This document shows, one piece after another, positions 48,331 to 58,141 of a stretch of DNA of 64,000 nucleotides. A program made the position numbers and the translations under genes. Position 1 is the stretch's first letter; each line of letters starts with the position of its first letter. The stretch lies in the NCBI RefSeq assembly GCF_024172165.1, contig NZ_JAMZEB010000002.1, forward strand, positions 868,001-932,000. Direction: 5' to 3'. Source of the stretch: Nonomuraea thailandensis. Its GTDB lineage: Bacteria; Actinomycetota; Actinomycetes; Streptosporangiales; Streptosporangiaceae. The notes below the pieces were generated by a model that was given only the letters and a program-made list of their open reading frames with translations, was not told the origin of the DNA and ran no database searches.

Positions 48331-49359
48331 TCACCGGGGAGTGATCATGGTGACGCCCGGCACCGAGCCGATCGAGGCCAGCGCCTTGCCGGCGTCCGCC
48401 AGCCCGATCGTGCGGGTGACGAGCTGGTCGGGGTGCAGGATCCCGGCCCTGATCATCTCCAGCATGGGCGGGTAGGCGTGCGCGGCCATGCCGTGGCTGC
48501 CCAGCAGCCGCAGCTCCTGGCCGATCACCCGGCCCATCGGCACCGGCGTCGCTCCGCCGGGCAGCAGCCCGACCTGCACGTGCCGGCCCCGGCGGCGCAG
48601 GCTCTCGACGGAGGCGGCGCACGTCGCGGGGCTGCCCAGCGCGTCGATCGAGACGTGCGCGCCGCCCCTGGTCAGCTCCCTGACCTGGGCCGCCGCGTCA
48701 CCGGCCGAGCCGTTGACGAAGTGCGTGGCCCCCGCCAGCTCCGCCAGGTGCAGCGCGTCGGTGCTGATGTCGACCGCCACGACCCGGGCTCCCGCCGCCG
48801 TCGCGATCATCACGGCCGACAGGCCCACGCCGCCGCAGCCGTGCACGGCCACCCATTCGCCCGGGCGCACCTCGCCGACCTGCGCCACGGCGCGGAACGC
48901 GGTGGCGAAGCGGCAGCCGAGGCCGGCGGCGGTGGCGGAGGCCAGGTCCTCGGGCACGGCGACGAGGTTGACGTCGGCGTGGTCGATGGCGACGTACTCG
49001 GCGAAGGAGCCCCAGTGCGTGAAGCCCGGCTGCGTCTGACGCTCGCAGACCTGCTGCTCGCCGGTCGCGCAGGCGGCGCAGGTGCCGCACGCGCAGATGA
49101 ACGGCACGGTCACGCGCGCCCCCGGCAGCCAGCCGCGCACGTCGGCGCCCACCGCCTCGACCACGCCCGCCAGCTCGTGCCCCGGCACGTGCGGCAGGAC
49201 CTTGATGTCGGGGTCGTGGCCCTGCCAGCCGTGCCAGTCGGACCGGCACAGCCCGGTCGCCTCGACCCTGATCACCGCTCCGTGCGGGGCCGGGGAGGGA
49301 TCGGGCAGCTCGCGCACGTCGAGCTCCCCACCGAAGATGTCAAAGGCAACCGCTCGCAT
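48331..49359 (-). CDS. Zinc-dependent alcohol dehydrogenase (MDR family)
   Basis: A 342-residue medium-chain dehydrogenase. The catalytic zinc ligands are in [10 protein letters not shown] and VPGHELAG. The structural-zinc loop is [17 protein letters not shown], and the coenzyme site is [14 protein letters not shown]. It starts 1 bp after the stop of the HTH regulator gene upstream on the same strand, so the two form an operon. Likely oxidises or reduces an alcohol or aldehyde; the specific substrate is unknown. Confidence 0.92.
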   Translation of the reverse strand: MRAVAFDIFGGELDVRELPDPSPAPHGAVIRVEATGLCRSDWHGWQGHDPDIKVLPHVPGHELAGVVEAVGADVRGWLPGARVTVPFICACGTCAACATGEQQVCERQTQPGFTHWGSFAEYVAIDHADVNLVAVPEDLASATAAGLGCRFATAFRAVAQVGEVRPGEWVAVHGCGGVGLSAVMIATAAGARVVAVDISTDALHLAELAGATHFVNGSAGDAAAQVRELTRGGAHVSIDALGSPATCAASVESLRRRGRHVQVGLLPGGATPVPMGRVIGQELRLLGSHGMAAHAYPPMLEMIRAGILHPDQLVTRTIGLADAGKALASIGSVPGVTMITPR

Positions 49360-49360
49360 C

Positions 49361-50191
49361 TCATGAGCTTAGAGTGAGTTGCCGCAGCTCGCGCAAGGCC
49401 TGGTGCGAAGGTGAGCCGGGTTCGGTGGTGTAGAGCACCAGGCGCAGGTCGTCGCGGTCGGGCACCGGCATGACCTGGCAGATCGTCTCGATCGTGCCGA
49501 CGACCGGGTGGTGGACGTGCTTGCGCTGCTCCCTGCGCACCGCGACCTCGTGCCTGGACCACAGCTCGGCGAACTCCGGGCTGAGCGCCAGCATCTCGGC
49601 CACCAGCGCCTGGAGCGCCCGGTCCTCGGGGTAGCGGCCGGCGGCGATGCGCAGGTCGGCGACGGAGGCGCGGGCGAAGCGGCCCTTCTCCTCGTCGGTG
49701 AGGTGCTCGGCGATGTCGGGCGACATGAACACCCAGCGGATGACGTTGCGCCGGTCGGGCGGAGTGGCGTCGAGGTCGCCCATGAGCACGCCGGCCATGG
49801 TGTTCCAGGCGCGGATGTCGTAGCGGGCGTCCAGGACGTACGCCGGCACCTCCTCCAGGAACGTGATCAGGTGCAGCAGGCTCCCCGGCACGTCCTCCCT
49901 GATCCTGGGCGGGTCCAGCGGCTGGTCGGCCAGGTGGAACAGGTGGGTGCGCTCGTCCTGGCCCAGCATGAGCGCCCGGGACAGCGCGTTGAGCACCTGC
50001 CTGGAGGGGTGCGGGCCCCTGCCCTGCTCCAGCCGGATGTAGTAGTCGATCGACATGCCCGCGAGCTGCGCGACCTCCTGCCGGCGCAGGCCGGGCGTGC
50101 GGCGGCTGCCGCCCGCCGGCAGGCCCACGTCGGCGGGGGTGACGCGGGCGCGCCTGACGCGGAGGAATTCGGCGAGTTCGTCGCGGTTCAT
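49361..50191 (-). CDS. HTH regulator with MmyB-like ligand domain
   Basis: A 276-residue regulator. The N-terminal XRE HTH (residues about 2-75) contains [45 protein letters not shown]. The C-terminal PAS-like MmyB domain holds [14 protein letters not shown] and the end [34 protein letters not shown]. The ATG at 50191 is immediately preceded by GGAGGC. It is divergent from an SDR gene and co-directional with the alcohol dehydrogenase, and typically controls both sides. Confidence 0.92.
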   Translation of the reverse strand: MNRDELAEFLRVRRARVTPADVGLPAGGSRRTPGLRRQEVAQLAGMSIDYYIRLEQGRGPHPSRQVLNALSRALMLGQDERTHLFHLADQPLDPPRIREDVPGSLLHLITFLEEVPAYVLDARYDIRAWNTMAGVLMGDLDATPPDRRNVIRWVFMSPDIAEHLTDEEKGRFARASVADLRIAAGRYPEDRALQALVAEMLALSPEFAELWSRHEVAVRREQRKHVHHPVVGTIETICQVMPVPDRDDLRLVLYTTEPGSPSHQALRELRQLTLSS

Positions 50192-50296
50192 GCCTCCATC
50201 CTGGGCCGAAGGGCGGCCCCGTGGGTGGTACCGCTGATCCCAGCCTCTCCGGGTCTCTCCCGCGAGCCCGTCAGGAGGGCCGAACGTGGAGGCATG
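50189..50296. promoter_or_regulatory. 10-bp inverted repeat over two divergent start codons
   Basis: CATGCCTCCA (50189-50198) and TGGAGGCATG (50287-50296) are perfect reverse complements. Each contains the GGAGG and ATG of a divergent gene (the HTH regulator and the SDR). The arms are 88 bp apart, with the promoters between. Confidence 0.6.
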
Positions 50297-51004
50297 ACGA
50301 GGATCGCGCTCATCACGGGCGCCAACAAGGGCATCGGCTACGAGATCGCGCGCCTGCTGGCCGGGCAGGGCGTCACCACGATCGTGGGGGCGCGGGACGA
50401 CGAGCGCGGCAGGGCCGCCGCGGAGCGGCTCGGGCAGCCGTACGTCCGGCTCGACGTCACCGACGGCGAGAGCGTGTCCGCCGCCGCGAAGTGGATCGAC
50501 GGCGAGTACGGCCGGCTCGACGTCCTGGTCAACAACGCCGGCGTCACCGGAGACCCGGCCGGCTTCCTGCCCAGCGCCGCCACGGCCGCGCACCTGCGGG
50601 AGGTCTACGAGACGAACGTGTTCGGCGTCGTCACGGTCACGAACGCGATGCTGCCGCTGCTGCGCAGGTCGGGGGCGGGGCGGATCGTGAACATGTCGAG
50701 CGAGCTCGGCTCGCTGGCCATGGCGATGGACCCGGCGAGCCCGTTCGGCGAGTTCAACGCCCTGGCCTACAACTCCTCCAAGTCCGCGCTCAACATGGTC
50801 ACCGTCTGCTACGCCAAGGAGCTGAAGGACACCCCGATCAAGGTGAACGCGGCCAACCCCGGCTACTGCGCCACCGACCTCAACGATCACCAGGGGTTCC
50901 GCACGGCGGAGCAGGGCGCGGCCATCGCCGTGCGGCTCGCGACCCAGGACGAGGACGGCCCCTCCGGCGCCTATCTGGAGGATGCGGGCACTGTCCGCTG
51001 GTGA
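50294..51004 (+). CDS. Short-chain dehydrogenase/reductase
   Basis: A 236-residue classical SDR. The glycine motif is TGANKGIGYEIA, NNAGVTG follows, and catalytic Ser is in NMSSELGSL with Tyr and Lys in YNSSKSAL. The sequence NANPGYCATDLN follows the active site. It resembles carbonyl-reductase-like SDRs with the TGANKGIG start. It is probably induced with, or repressed by, the divergent MmyB-type regulator. Confidence 0.93.
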   Translation: MTRIALITGANKGIGYEIARLLAGQGVTTIVGARDDERGRAAAERLGQPYVRLDVTDGESVSAAAKWIDGEYGRLDVLVNNAGVTGDPAGFLPSAATAAHLREVYETNVFGVVTVTNAMLPLLRRSGAGRIVNMSSELGSLAMAMDPASPFGEFNALAYNSSKSALNMVTVCYAKELKDTPIKVNAANPGYCATDLNDHQGFRTAEQGAAIAVRLATQDEDGPSGAYLEDAGTVRW

Positions 51005-51040
51005 AGGTGTCAAGGCTGACATTTGGGACAGATTGGGGTG

Positions 51041-52438
51041 ATGGGAAGAGATCTGGATAAGGAGCGATTTACCGAGGCGGAGTACACCCGCTTCGGGGAA
51101 CGCATCCGGGAGCAGCTGGGCGTGCTGCGTGAGCTGCTCGACACCCCCGGTTTCGGTCAGGGCCCGGTCACGATCGGGGCCGAGCTGGAGCTGTTCCTGA
51201 TCGACGACGAGGGGCGGCCGCTGCCGCGCAACGACCAGGTACGGCAGGCCCTGGGCGACGACCGGGTGGTGCTGGAGCTGGGCCGCTACAACCTCGAGGT
51301 GAACCTGACCCCGCTGCCCCTGGCGGGCAGGCCCTTCGAGCGGCTGAGCGCCGAGGTGCAGGAGACCATGACCAAGGTGGACGGGGCCGTGGCGGGCGGT
51401 GGCGCGCTGCCCATCGGCATCCTGCCGACGCTGGACACCGAGGACTTCACGCTGGGCGCGATGAGCGACCAGAACCGATACCGGGCCATGAGCAGGGGCA
51501 TCAGGAGGCTGCGGCTGGAGCCGTTCCTCGTGAAGATCGACGACTTGGAGCTGTCGGTCGAGGACGTGATCCTGGAGAGCGCCAACACCTCCTGGCAGGT
51601 GCACGTCCGCACGCCGCCCGAGCACTTCGCCAGGCTGTTCAACGCCGCCCAGCTCGCCATCGGGCCGGTGCTGGCGGCGTGCGGGAACTCGCCGTTCTTC
51701 CTGGGGCGCCGGCTGTGGGAGGAGACCCGCATCGCGCTGATGGAGGAGGCCGCCGACGACCGGGACGTGCAGCGGCGCGAGCGCAGGGACGGGCGGGTGA
51801 CGTTCGGTTCGGACTGGGTGCGCGAGGGCGCGCACGAGCTGTTCGAGCGGTACGTGCAGGACTACGACCCGATCGTGCCCGACCTCACCGAGGGGGCGGA
51901 GCGGCACGAGGTGCCGGAGCTGCGGCTGCACCAGGGCACGATCTGGCAGTGGAACCGCCCCGTCTACGACCCCGCCGACGGCGGCCACCTGCGCATCGAG
52001 ATGCGGGCGCTGCCCGCCGGGCCCTCCTGCGCGGACATGGCGGCGAACACGGCCTTCCTGCTCGGGCTGACGCTGTCGCAGGCCGAGCGGGACCTGACCG
52101 GCTACCGGTTCGCGACGGCGTACCAGAACTTCTACCGCGCGGCCATGCAGGGGCTGGACGCCAAGCTCTCCTGGCCCGGCATGGAGGGCGAGCACGACGC
52201 CGCGGAGTTGGTGCTCTACCTGCTGCCCGAGGCCAGGAAGGGGCTGCTCGGAGCCGGGGTGGCGCCGAACGACGCCGACCGGGCGCTGGACGTGATCGCC
52301 CAGCGCACCCGGCTGCGCCGCACCGGCTCGGCGTGGCAGCGCGAGGCGCTGGAACGCTTCGGCGGCGACCGGCGCGAGCTCGTCCGGCGCTACCGCGAGC
52401 TGGCGCTCTCGGGGACCCCCGTGCATCTGTGGAAATGA
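51041..52438 (+). CDS. Glutamate-cysteine ligase family 2 (GCS2) protein
   Basis: A 465-residue carboxylate-amine ligase. GAELELFLIDDEGRPLPRN holds the metal-binding Glu pair. LELGRYNLEVNLTPLPL, SANTSWQVHVRTPPE and HLRIEMRALPAGPS match the glutamate/ATP binding core. GCS2 members include EgtA and YbdK-type ligases, so gamma-glutamylcysteine synthesis is possible but not certain; no egtB-E genes are adjacent. The ATG at 51041 is preferred over an upstream TTG at 51023. Confidence 0.88.
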   Translation: MGRDLDKERFTEAEYTRFGERIREQLGVLRELLDTPGFGQGPVTIGAELELFLIDDEGRPLPRNDQVRQALGDDRVVLELGRYNLEVNLTPLPLAGRPFERLSAEVQETMTKVDGAVAGGGALPIGILPTLDTEDFTLGAMSDQNRYRAMSRGIRRLRLEPFLVKIDDLELSVEDVILESANTSWQVHVRTPPEHFARLFNAAQLAIGPVLAACGNSPFFLGRRLWEETRIALMEEAADDRDVQRRERRDGRVTFGSDWVREGAHELFERYVQDYDPIVPDLTEGAERHEVPELRLHQGTIWQWNRPVYDPADGGHLRIEMRALPAGPSCADMAANTAFLLGLTLSQAERDLTGYRFATAYQNFYRAAMQGLDAKLSWPGMEGEHDAAELVLYLLPEARKGLLGAGVAPNDADRALDVIAQRTRLRRTGSAWQREALERFGGDRRELVRRYRELALSGTPVHLWK

Positions 52439-52502
52439 TTCGCCAACCTTCGCCATCCCCGGTCCGTCAAACTGGTCAAGAGACGGAAAAGGTGAGGCAG
52501 AT

Positions 52503-53531
52503 ATGGCGGGTACGGGGATGGTTCCCACCGACAAGGCGGCGTTTGCCCTCATTCGGGAGACGGGGGACCTGGCGGACGGGGCGGCCAAGCTGGCCGGCGA
52601 GATCGGCGGCACGTCCGTCGAGGCGGTGCTGGCCCAGGCCAACAGGACCGGCGCGCGCAGGGGCGCCGCGGCCGCCATGGGCTCGATGCGGCCCCGGCCG
52701 GCCGATTGGTACGCCTTCGACGACAAGGACCAGGACACCGCCGACTGGTACCCGCAAGGCCTGACCGGCAGCGAGGACTCCGGCAACATCGGGATCCCGG
52801 CGTTCATCGTGAGCTGGTACTTCAAGCCGGAGGCGGGTGAGCGGGGCATCAGGGTGTCGTTCCTGAGCCCCAAGTCGCTGAAGTACCAGCACGCGCTGCT
52901 GGTGCAGGCCAAGCCGGACGGGTCGTACGGGCCGATCGACATCCACGCCGGCGGCATCGCCTGCTACGGCGACCTGCTCTACGTCGCCGACACCACGCGC
53001 GGCCTGCGCGTCTTCGACCTCGGCAACGTGCTCGACCTGCGCACCGCCCAGAACGACCTGGGCGACGGCAAGCGGGTCGGCCGCCACGGCGGCAGGCTGC
53101 ACGCCTTCGGCTACCGCTACGTCATCCCGCAGACCGACTTCTGGAAGGTGGCGCGGCCGGGGCCGCGGTTCTCGTTCGTGTCGATCGACCGCAGCGGCGA
53201 CACGCCCAGGCTCATCACCGGGCAGTACCAGGACAAGACCCCCGACGGCTGGGTGGGGCGCTGGAACCTCGACCTGGAGGGCGGGGAGCCGCTCGACGCG
53301 TTCGTCATGGGGCATCCCAAGATCCAGGGCGCGATGACGTACCGCTCGAAGTGGTATCTGAGCCAGTCGGCCGGCTCCACGGCCAACGGCAAGCTGCTGG
53401 TGTACGAGGGCCAGGAGCTGGAGACCAGGCCGTTCCCGATCGGGCCCGAGGACCTGACCGTGCAGGACGGCAAGCTCTGGAGCATCAGCGAGTTCAGGGG
53501 CAAGCGGACGGTCTTCGGCGTCAGCCTCTGA
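52503..53531 (+). CDS. Hypothetical protein with beta-propeller-like repeats
   Basis: A 342-residue protein with no family recognised. After a helical N-terminus it has short beta-rich repeats such as GGIACYGDLLYVADTTRGLRVFDLGNVL, GYRYVIPQTDFW and KLWSISEF, which suggests a small propeller. No signal peptide or TM was seen. AAGGTGAGG 5 nt upstream supports the ATG. Its end overlaps the PaaX gene by 11 bp in a convergent arrangement. Confidence 0.6.
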   Translation: MAGTGMVPTDKAAFALIRETGDLADGAAKLAGEIGGTSVEAVLAQANRTGARRGAAAAMGSMRPRPADWYAFDDKDQDTADWYPQGLTGSEDSGNIGIPAFIVSWYFKPEAGERGIRVSFLSPKSLKYQHALLVQAKPDGSYGPIDIHAGGIACYGDLLYVADTTRGLRVFDLGNVLDLRTAQNDLGDGKRVGRHGGRLHAFGYRYVIPQTDFWKVARPGPRFSFVSIDRSGDTPRLITGQYQDKTPDGWVGRWNLDLEGGEPLDAFVMGHPKIQGAMTYRSKWYLSQSAGSTANGKLLVYEGQELETRPFPIGPEDLTVQDGKLWSISEFRGKRTVFGVSL

Positions 53532-54240
53532 GATGCTCCTGCAGAACCTCGCGGTATCGGCGGTCGAAGGCGTCGTAGCGGGCCCGTAGCCCGGCGCCCG
53601 GCCAGCCGTCCGGCAGCAGCTCCGCGGGCAGCAGCGGGTCGGCCAGCAGGTGCCGCAGTACGGCGGCGGAGACGAGGAAGCCCTCGGCCAGGCCCTGCGC
53701 GCCGTCGAGAGCCCGTTCGAGGCGCCGGGCCTCGGCCGCCCAGCCGTCCAGGTCCCACAGCAGGGGAGTGGGGTCGCGGCGCGGGCGGCCGTCGATCAGC
53801 GTGCACTGCGCGGTGACGATCTCCGGCCAGGCGCCGCGCACCAGGTTCGCCGGGCGCAGCCAGGTGCCCTCGCGCAGCTCTGCCAGGCGCAGCGCGGTCA
53901 TCGTATGCCGGAGCGCGGCCCGGTCGGCGGGCGCGCGCCGCTCGGCGGTCACCACGGCCACCTCCCACGTGCCGTCCCACGGCTTCGTGTGCGGGTCGCG
54001 ACTCTCGTCCTGCCTGGCCTGGCGCTCGACGAGCCGCTGGGACAGCGTGTACTGCCCGTCGGTCTGCAGCAGGTCGCCGGCCGCGACCATGCGCGACAGC
54101 GCCACCCTGACCGTGCCCTCCGCGATGCCGAACAGCGCGCCGATGCGCACCAGGTGGCGGGCGGGCAGCCGGGGCGGGTGGCTGCCCAGCAACGCGCTCA
54201 GCACCGCCGAACGCGCACTCAGGCCATTACGCTCTTCCAT
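53521..54240 (-). CDS. PaaX-family transcriptional regulator
   Basis: A 239-residue protein with the PaaX layout: an N-terminal HTH (LPARHLVRIGALFGIAEGTVRVALSRMVAAGDLLQTDGQYTLS), a central domain with WDGTWEVAVVTAERR, and a C-terminal helical part. PaaX proteins repress CoA-thioester catabolic genes and are released by acyl-CoA. It is divergent from an acyl-CoA dehydrogenase gene over only 31 bp, so that gene is the obvious target. The ATG at 54240 fits the family length. Confidence 0.88.
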   Translation of the reverse strand: MEERNGLSARSAVLSALLGSHPPRLPARHLVRIGALFGIAEGTVRVALSRMVAAGDLLQTDGQYTLSQRLVERQARQDESRDPHTKPWDGTWEVAVVTAERRAPADRAALRHTMTALRLAELREGTWLRPANLVRGAWPEIVTAQCTLIDGRPRRDPTPLLWDLDGWAAEARRLERALDGAQGLAEGFLVSAAVLRHLLADPLLPAELLPDGWPGAGLRARYDAFDRRYREVLQEHLRG

Positions 54241-54271
54241 CGCGTGTCGAGTATATGTAACACTCGCGAGT
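54241..54271. promoter_or_regulatory. PaaX operator / divergent promoter candidate
   Basis: The 31-bp gap contains the perfect palindrome ACTCGCGAGT (54262-54271) directly before the dehydrogenase ATG, and CGAGT (54248-54252 region) facing ACTCG. TATATG nearby serves as a -10 for a leaderless dehydrogenase mRNA. Confidence 0.5.
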
Positions 54272-55936
54272 ATGGGCCGGTATCTCATCGAACCGTTCGA
54301 CCGCAGCGACCGTTACGCCACCGAGTCGTACCAGGGTGCGGCAGGGCGCAACTGGTGGCGCTGCGACCCCACGCTCCGCCTGCTCATGCGGCGGCACCTG
54401 GGTGACGGCTACGCCTGGGCGGAGCCGCGCCTCGACCGGCTGGGCGAGCTGATGGGAGGTCTCGTCGCCGAATGCGCCGAGGAGACCGACCGCAACCCGC
54501 CGCGGCTGGAGAAGTACGACAAATGGGGCCGGGACGTCAGCCAGGTCCTCATGCCGCCGTCGTTCCACACCGCCCGGCAGGCGCTGATGGCCGACAACTT
54601 CACCTCCCCGTCCTTCGCGGGTCAGGCCCGCGCCAACGGGGCCGATCCGGCCGCGCTGGGCGCCGCGTGGACGTACCTGCTCGACCAGGCCGACATCGGG
54701 ATGGGCTGCGCCCTCGGCACCGGCGGGGACATGGTGGTCTCGCTGGCCGAGAAGCACGCGCCGCCGGACGTACGCGATCGGGTGCGGGAGATCTTCGCCA
54801 ACGGCTTCTACTCCGGCGAGGCCGCACAGCTGTTCACCGAGCGGACCGGCGGCTCCGACCTGGCGGCGCTGGAGACCGAGGCGGTGCCCGCCGGTGACGC
54901 GTGGCTGCTGACGGGGTTCAAGTGGTTCGCCTCCAACGCCAACGGCTCGGCGTTCGTCGTGCTGGCCAGGCTGCCCGAAGGGGCCGTGGCGCCGTTCCTG
55001 GTGTTGTGGGAGCGGCGCGACGGCAGCCGCAACGGGGTGCGCATCCGCAGGCTCAAGGACAAGCTCGGCACCAGGTCCGTCGCCTCCGCCGAGGTCGAGC
55101 TCGCGGGCGCGGAGGCGTTCCTGCTGGCCGGCGAGGGCTCCGGCTCGGGGCTCGGCACGATGATGAAGCTCACCAACGCCTCCCGGCTCGGCGTGGCCAT
55201 GATGGGCGTCGGCGTCGCCAGGCGGGCGCTGGTCGAGGCGCTCTGCTACGCCCGCGCCCGCGAGGCGTTCGGCCGGCCGCTCATCGAGCAGCCGCTCATG
55301 CGGCGCAAGCTGGGCGAGCTGATCGTCGAGGTCGAGGCCGCGCAGGCGATGGTGTTCGACGGGCACACCGGGCCCCGGCTGCGCCTGGCGCCCGCCCTGA
55401 TCAAGCTGCGCGCCGCCCGGCTCGGCGTGACCGCCGCCACCGACGCCGTCGAGGTGCACGGCGGCAACGGCTACATCGAGCAGTGGCCGGTGGCCCGGCT
55501 GCTGCGCGACGCGCAGGTCAACCCGATCTGGGAGGGCGGCGACAACATCCTCTGCCTGGACGTGCGCCGCGCCATGCTCAAGGAACGCGCCCACCTGCCC
55601 TTCCTCGACCACGTCCGCGCCCTGGCCACCTCCGACCTGGTCCAGACCCGCGTCGACGACCTCACCAAGGCCATCGAGGCGTGGTCGGCGCTGGAGCACG
55701 CGGCGGCCGAGGCGCGGCTGTACCCGCTGGCGCAGTTCATGGCCGACGTCTACGCCGCCGCGCTCCTTGAGGACCAGGCCACGTGGGGGCTCGACGACGG
55801 CCGCAAGGCGCTCGTCGCCCGCCTGTACGCCGAGGCGCACCTGGTGGACCAGGGCCCGCTGCGCGGCCTCGACCGCCCCGCCGACGACCCCTTCGACGAG
55901 CTGCTCGCGGGCGCTTTCAGCGAATCTGGCGGGTGA
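54272..55936 (+). CDS. Acyl-CoA dehydrogenase, AidB-like
   Basis: A 554-residue acyl-CoA dehydrogenase of the AidB size class. FANGFYSGEAAQLFTERTGGSD binds flavin, KWFASNANGSAFVVLARLP and REAFGRPLIEQPLMRRKLGEL follow, and the catalytic-base region is PIWEGGDNI. A long C-terminal helical extension (about residues 440-550) distinguishes AidB from shorter enzymes. AidB protects against alkylation, but metabolic acyl-CoA oxidation is equally possible next to PaaX. It overlaps the convergent DUF4132 gene by 20 bp. Confidence 0.88.
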   Translation: MGRYLIEPFDRSDRYATESYQGAAGRNWWRCDPTLRLLMRRHLGDGYAWAEPRLDRLGELMGGLVAECAEETDRNPPRLEKYDKWGRDVSQVLMPPSFHTARQALMADNFTSPSFAGQARANGADPAALGAAWTYLLDQADIGMGCALGTGGDMVVSLAEKHAPPDVRDRVREIFANGFYSGEAAQLFTERTGGSDLAALETEAVPAGDAWLLTGFKWFASNANGSAFVVLARLPEGAVAPFLVLWERRDGSRNGVRIRRLKDKLGTRSVASAEVELAGAEAFLLAGEGSGSGLGTMMKLTNASRLGVAMMGVGVARRALVEALCYARAREAFGRPLIEQPLMRRKLGELIVEVEAAQAMVFDGHTGPRLRLAPALIKLRAARLGVTAATDAVEVHGGNGYIEQWPVARLLRDAQVNPIWEGGDNILCLDVRRAMLKERAHLPFLDHVRALATSDLVQTRVDDLTKAIEAWSALEHAAAEARLYPLAQFMADVYAAALLEDQATWGLDDGRKALVARLYAEAHLVDQGPLRGLDRPADDPFDELLAGAFSESGG

Positions 55937-57893
55937 TCGACGGATCCGTGATCGCGGTGTCGGCGGCCAGCAGGAACGCCTTGGAGACGATGACCGACAA
56001 CATCCCGCCGTCCTCCTCGAACGGCAGGAACACCTGGTCGCCGCCACCGCCCGGGACGATGCACAGGTAGGCGTCGTTGGGCTCCATGAGGATGTTGCCG
56101 GAGCCCAGGTGGATCTTGTACGTCCGCAGGTCGCCCTTGACGTGCAGGAACCGGCCCTCCAGCGCGCACCGGCCGGCGATGGCCAGGCGGGGCAGCAGCC
56201 GCGCCAGCGCGTCGCGCCGCATCTCGGCCGACTCGCTGAGGTCGCCGAACCCGTACGACTCCCAGTAGTCGCCGTGCCCCACCGGGTCCAGCCCGGTGGA
56301 GGCGACGCCGACGGCCAGGTCGGCGTCACGCAACGCCTCCGACAACGTCAGCGGCGCCACCTCGGCCAGCGGGACGCGGCGGCCCTGCGCCGTGAAGTGC
56401 AGCTCGCCGCTGACACAGACGGAGACGGTGCCGCCGCCGTCCCGGCCGAAGGAGTCCTCGTCGAGGTGGAAGCCCCAGTGCGCGGTCAGGCCGCCGGGCA
56501 GCTCCTTGGTGGCCTCGGCCCGGTCGGAGCCGCACTCCCAGTCCCAGTGGCCCAGCGACATGCCCCTCCAGCCGCGCTCGGACAGCAATGCCTTGGCCTG
56601 GCCGTAGCGCAGCAGGTGGCGGGCGAAACGGAGAGAGTGGTCGCGGGTCCTCTCCTCGGCCGGGGTGAGCAGGTAGACCTCGCGGAAGGCCTGCTTGAAC
56701 GGCTGGCGCAGGTCGTCGGCGATCAGGTGGTCACGCCAGCCGCGCACCTCCTCCGCGTCGTGCGCGATGGGGTGCCAGAGCAGGACGGGCGTGTCGGGGG
56801 AGGGCCGGACGTGCCGGCCCTCCGGACCGGCCAGCTCCCATCGCCCGTCCACCTGCACCGGCAGCCCGGCTGGGCCTTGTGCGATCTTCCAGATCAGGTT
56901 GCGGGCGGACGCGCCGGCGACGGGGTGGTCGAGGTAGTACGCGCACACGTCCCGCCACTGCCAGACCCGCCCGGCGGCCAGCGCCCGCTCGACCCTGAAC
57001 CGTTCGGCGGCCAGCACCTTCCTCAGCTCCCTGGCGGCGGCCCTGAACTCGGCGAGCAGCTCCCGGTCGACGCTCTTCGGGATGGTCCTGCGGCCGTCGT
57101 GGGTGATCCGCCCGTCCAGTGACAGGCACAGCCCCTGCTCGGTACGGGTGCCGTCGGGGCCGAGCCCGAACGTGGGCACGGTGCGCTCCAGCAGTTGCTC
57201 GGCGGAGAGCCCCGCCCGCCCGGCGACCTCCTCCAGCGTGCGGTTCACCGCCGCGAGGATCGTCTTCTTGCGCGCCTTCGCCAGCACGCGGGCGAGCTGC
57301 GCGACCACCTCCGGGCCTCCGCGCCTGGCCAGCACGCCGATCGCGGCGTTGGCCAGCAGCTCGCTGCGCGCGTGCGCGCCCGAGCCGCCGATGCCCGTGC
57401 CCGCCGTCACGGCCACGTCGCCCAGCAGCGGAACCACCCACGGCTCGTCGATCAGCTCGCAGGTCCACACCAGGCCGCGCAACGTCGTGGCGGTGCCCTT
57501 CCGCAGGAAGACGGTCTCGCCGTACGCGCGCGAACGCCGGATCGTCGTCTCGCGATGGGCGGCGAGCTCCCGCAACACGTCGGGGATCACCTCGACGGCC
57601 TGCTCGGTCAGCAGCTCCTTGGCCTCCCACATCCACCGCAGGCCGGGCCTGGAGTCGACGGCGGCGGCCCAGTGCAGCAGCAGCGGCCGCACCTGCGGGC
57701 CCCCGAGCCGGGGCGCGAGCCCGCCGAGCAGCCGGTCCGCGAACGGGTCGCCCTCCTCCAGCACGTCGCGGACCGCCGCGGCCGGATCGTCCGGCTCCGG
57801 CCCGGTCAGCGACACCAGCACCTGGCCGCCGATCAGGTCCGACGCCCGCGGCCGGTAGCGGCGTAACCAGACGTGGTCATCCTGAGCGTCCAT
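55917..57893 (-). CDS. DUF4132 domain protein
   Basis: A 658-residue protein of the DUF4132 family, known mainly as a C-terminal partner of WGR domains. The N-terminal HEAT-like helical part (about 30-240) precedes the core LIADDLRQPFKQAFREVYLLTPAEERTRDHSLRFARHLLRY and GHWDWECGSDRAEATKELPGGLTAHWGFHLDED. There is no WGR domain here. Function is unknown; some homologues are linked to MolR-type roles without biochemical proof. Confidence 0.88.
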   Translation of the reverse strand: MDAQDDHVWLRRYRPRASDLIGGQVLVSLTGPEPDDPAAAVRDVLEEGDPFADRLLGGLAPRLGGPQVRPLLLHWAAAVDSRPGLRWMWEAKELLTEQAVEVIPDVLRELAAHRETTIRRSRAYGETVFLRKGTATTLRGLVWTCELIDEPWVVPLLGDVAVTAGTGIGGSGAHARSELLANAAIGVLARRGGPEVVAQLARVLAKARKKTILAAVNRTLEEVAGRAGLSAEQLLERTVPTFGLGPDGTRTEQGLCLSLDGRITHDGRRTIPKSVDRELLAEFRAAARELRKVLAAERFRVERALAAGRVWQWRDVCAYYLDHPVAGASARNLIWKIAQGPAGLPVQVDGRWELAGPEGRHVRPSPDTPVLLWHPIAHDAEEVRGWRDHLIADDLRQPFKQAFREVYLLTPAEERTRDHSLRFARHLLRYGQAKALLSERGWRGMSLGHWDWECGSDRAEATKELPGGLTAHWGFHLDEDSFGRDGGGTVSVCVSGELHFTAQGRRVPLAEVAPLTLSEALRDADLAVGVASTGLDPVGHGDYWESYGFGDLSESAEMRRDALARLLPRLAIAGRCALEGRFLHVKGDLRTYKIHLGSGNILMEPNDAYLCIVPGGGGDQVFLPFEEDGGMLSVIVSKAFLLAADTAITDPSITRQIR

Positions 57894-58141
57894 CGGCCAT
57901 CCTGTCCCGTTTGTCGTGTCGCACGATGACGATCATCCAACAGCACCCGCAAGGCTCTCGTGATCCGAAGGAGATCCTGAACCGTGAGGATTCCCGTACA
58001 GGAAGGGACGACCGGCGTCGGCCGCCGCGGTCCGCGAGCGCCGTCTCCTGACCCCGGCGGCCTGGCCCGTTCCGCGGCCTCGACGTACGCTCTGCACGTT
58101 CCCCGAGGAGAGCCACCGCACGTTCCCCCGAGGAGGGCCGC
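57894..58141. other. 248-bp gap upstream of the enoyl-CoA hydratase gene
   Basis: No gene was seen. The end of the gap is the duplicated ribosome-site segment at 58094-58141. AT-richer sequence around 57935-57965 could hold promoters for either divergent gene; no dyad was found. Confidence 0.4.
58094..58141 (+). repeat. 24-bp imperfect tandem duplication of the ribosome-binding site
   Basis: GCACGTTCCCCGAGGAG... occurs at 58094-58117 and again, with small changes, at 58118-58141. The second copy carries GAGGAGG directly in front of the ATG at 58142. Confidence 0.75.

Noticed and set aside
50192..52957. Long upstream extension of the MmyB-type regulator frame
   Set aside because: It is antisense to the SDR and GCS2 genes; the regulator is complete from 50191.
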